Below are positions 6,382 through 6,382 of a DNA stretch of 6,382 bases, in pieces. Numbering within the stretch: position 1 is the first letter of the stretch; every line of letters starts with the position of its first letter. Position numbers and translations under genes: made by a program. The notes beneath the pieces were generated by a model, which made no database searches, had not been told where the DNA came from, and saw nothing but the letters and a program-made list of their open reading frames with translations. Origin of the DNA: Spirochaetaceae bacterium (lineage in GTDB: Bacteria; Spirochaetota; Spirochaetia; Treponematales; Breznakiellaceae); the NCBI GenBank assembly GCA_031268255.1, contig JAIRXO010000048.1:1-6382 (forward strand), in the 5' to 3' direction.

Positions 6382-6382
6382 A

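Noticed and set aside
6320..6382. Possible tRNA (including a selenocysteine-type tRNA) 3' half on the minus strand: a T-arm-like GCGGG-7 base loop-CCCGT followed by TTCCCGC
   Set aside because: The loop reads TCTGACT, not the conserved TTCRANY. There is no CCA or plausible discriminator after the supposed acceptor strand, and the preceding bases do not form a good anticodon arm. Too much of it would lie outside the window to accept.
6320..6382. 3' end of tmRNA upstream of tig, suggested by the GACTCCCG string
   Set aside because: The tmRNA T-arm has the GGTTCGAYTCC motif and ends in CCA; neither is present here.
6295..6382. N-terminal extension of trigger factor, since the frame stays open to the window edge
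   Set aside because: No ATG, GTG or TTG occurs in frame upstream of the GTG at 6294. The conserved family N-terminus begins right after that GTG, and a ribosome-binding site precedes it.

Overview
The window is almost entirely coding and carries five genes on two convergent strands. One partial gene lies on the + strand at the left edge. The other four form one compact leftward (minus strand) block that fills the rest. Read in the direction of transcription, the block is tig (trigger factor), clpP, clpX and lon: the classic bacterial protein-folding and protein-degradation cluster.

Organism: base composition looks moderate, about half G+C by eye. The protein wording (for example the trigger factor N-terminus with KEITRLENSAVRLTV and the ClpP start MNNLVPIVVEQT) is most like what I remember of treponeme-type spirochaetes. 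Moderate-GC lineages such as the termite-gut treponemes would fit. This is inference from memory, not a search result. What is firm is that it is a bacterial chromosome with housekeeping genes.

Layout. 1-568 (+): the C-terminal half of an iron-dependent (YqhD/BDH-like) alcohol dehydrogenase. 569-632: a 64-base gap between convergent stop codons, holding an imperfect hairpin. 633-3059 (-): Lon protease. 3069-4313 (-): ClpX. 4297-4911 (-): ClpP, overlapping clpX by 17 bases. 4924-6294 (-): trigger factor with a GTG start. 6295-6382: leader upstream of tig, with two adjacent stem-loops at the window edge. No gap reaches 300 bases.

How the genes work together: trigger factor meets nascent chains at the ribosome exit. 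ClpX unfolds tagged or damaged proteins and threads them into the ClpP peptidase barrel. Lon is a second, self-contained ATP-dependent protease. Junctions of 12, -17 and 9 bases argue for one transcript and translational coupling. Key catalytic and binding residues are present in Lon, ClpX and ClpP. The trigger factor PPIase-like domain looks degenerate at its active-site loop.

I found no evidence of a novel system, mobile element, CRISPR array or intact RNA gene. The items most worth a second look are small: a GC-only hairpin holding the clpX stop codon and the weak lon ribosome-binding site, the degenerate PPIase loop of trigger factor, and the structured DNA upstream of tig.
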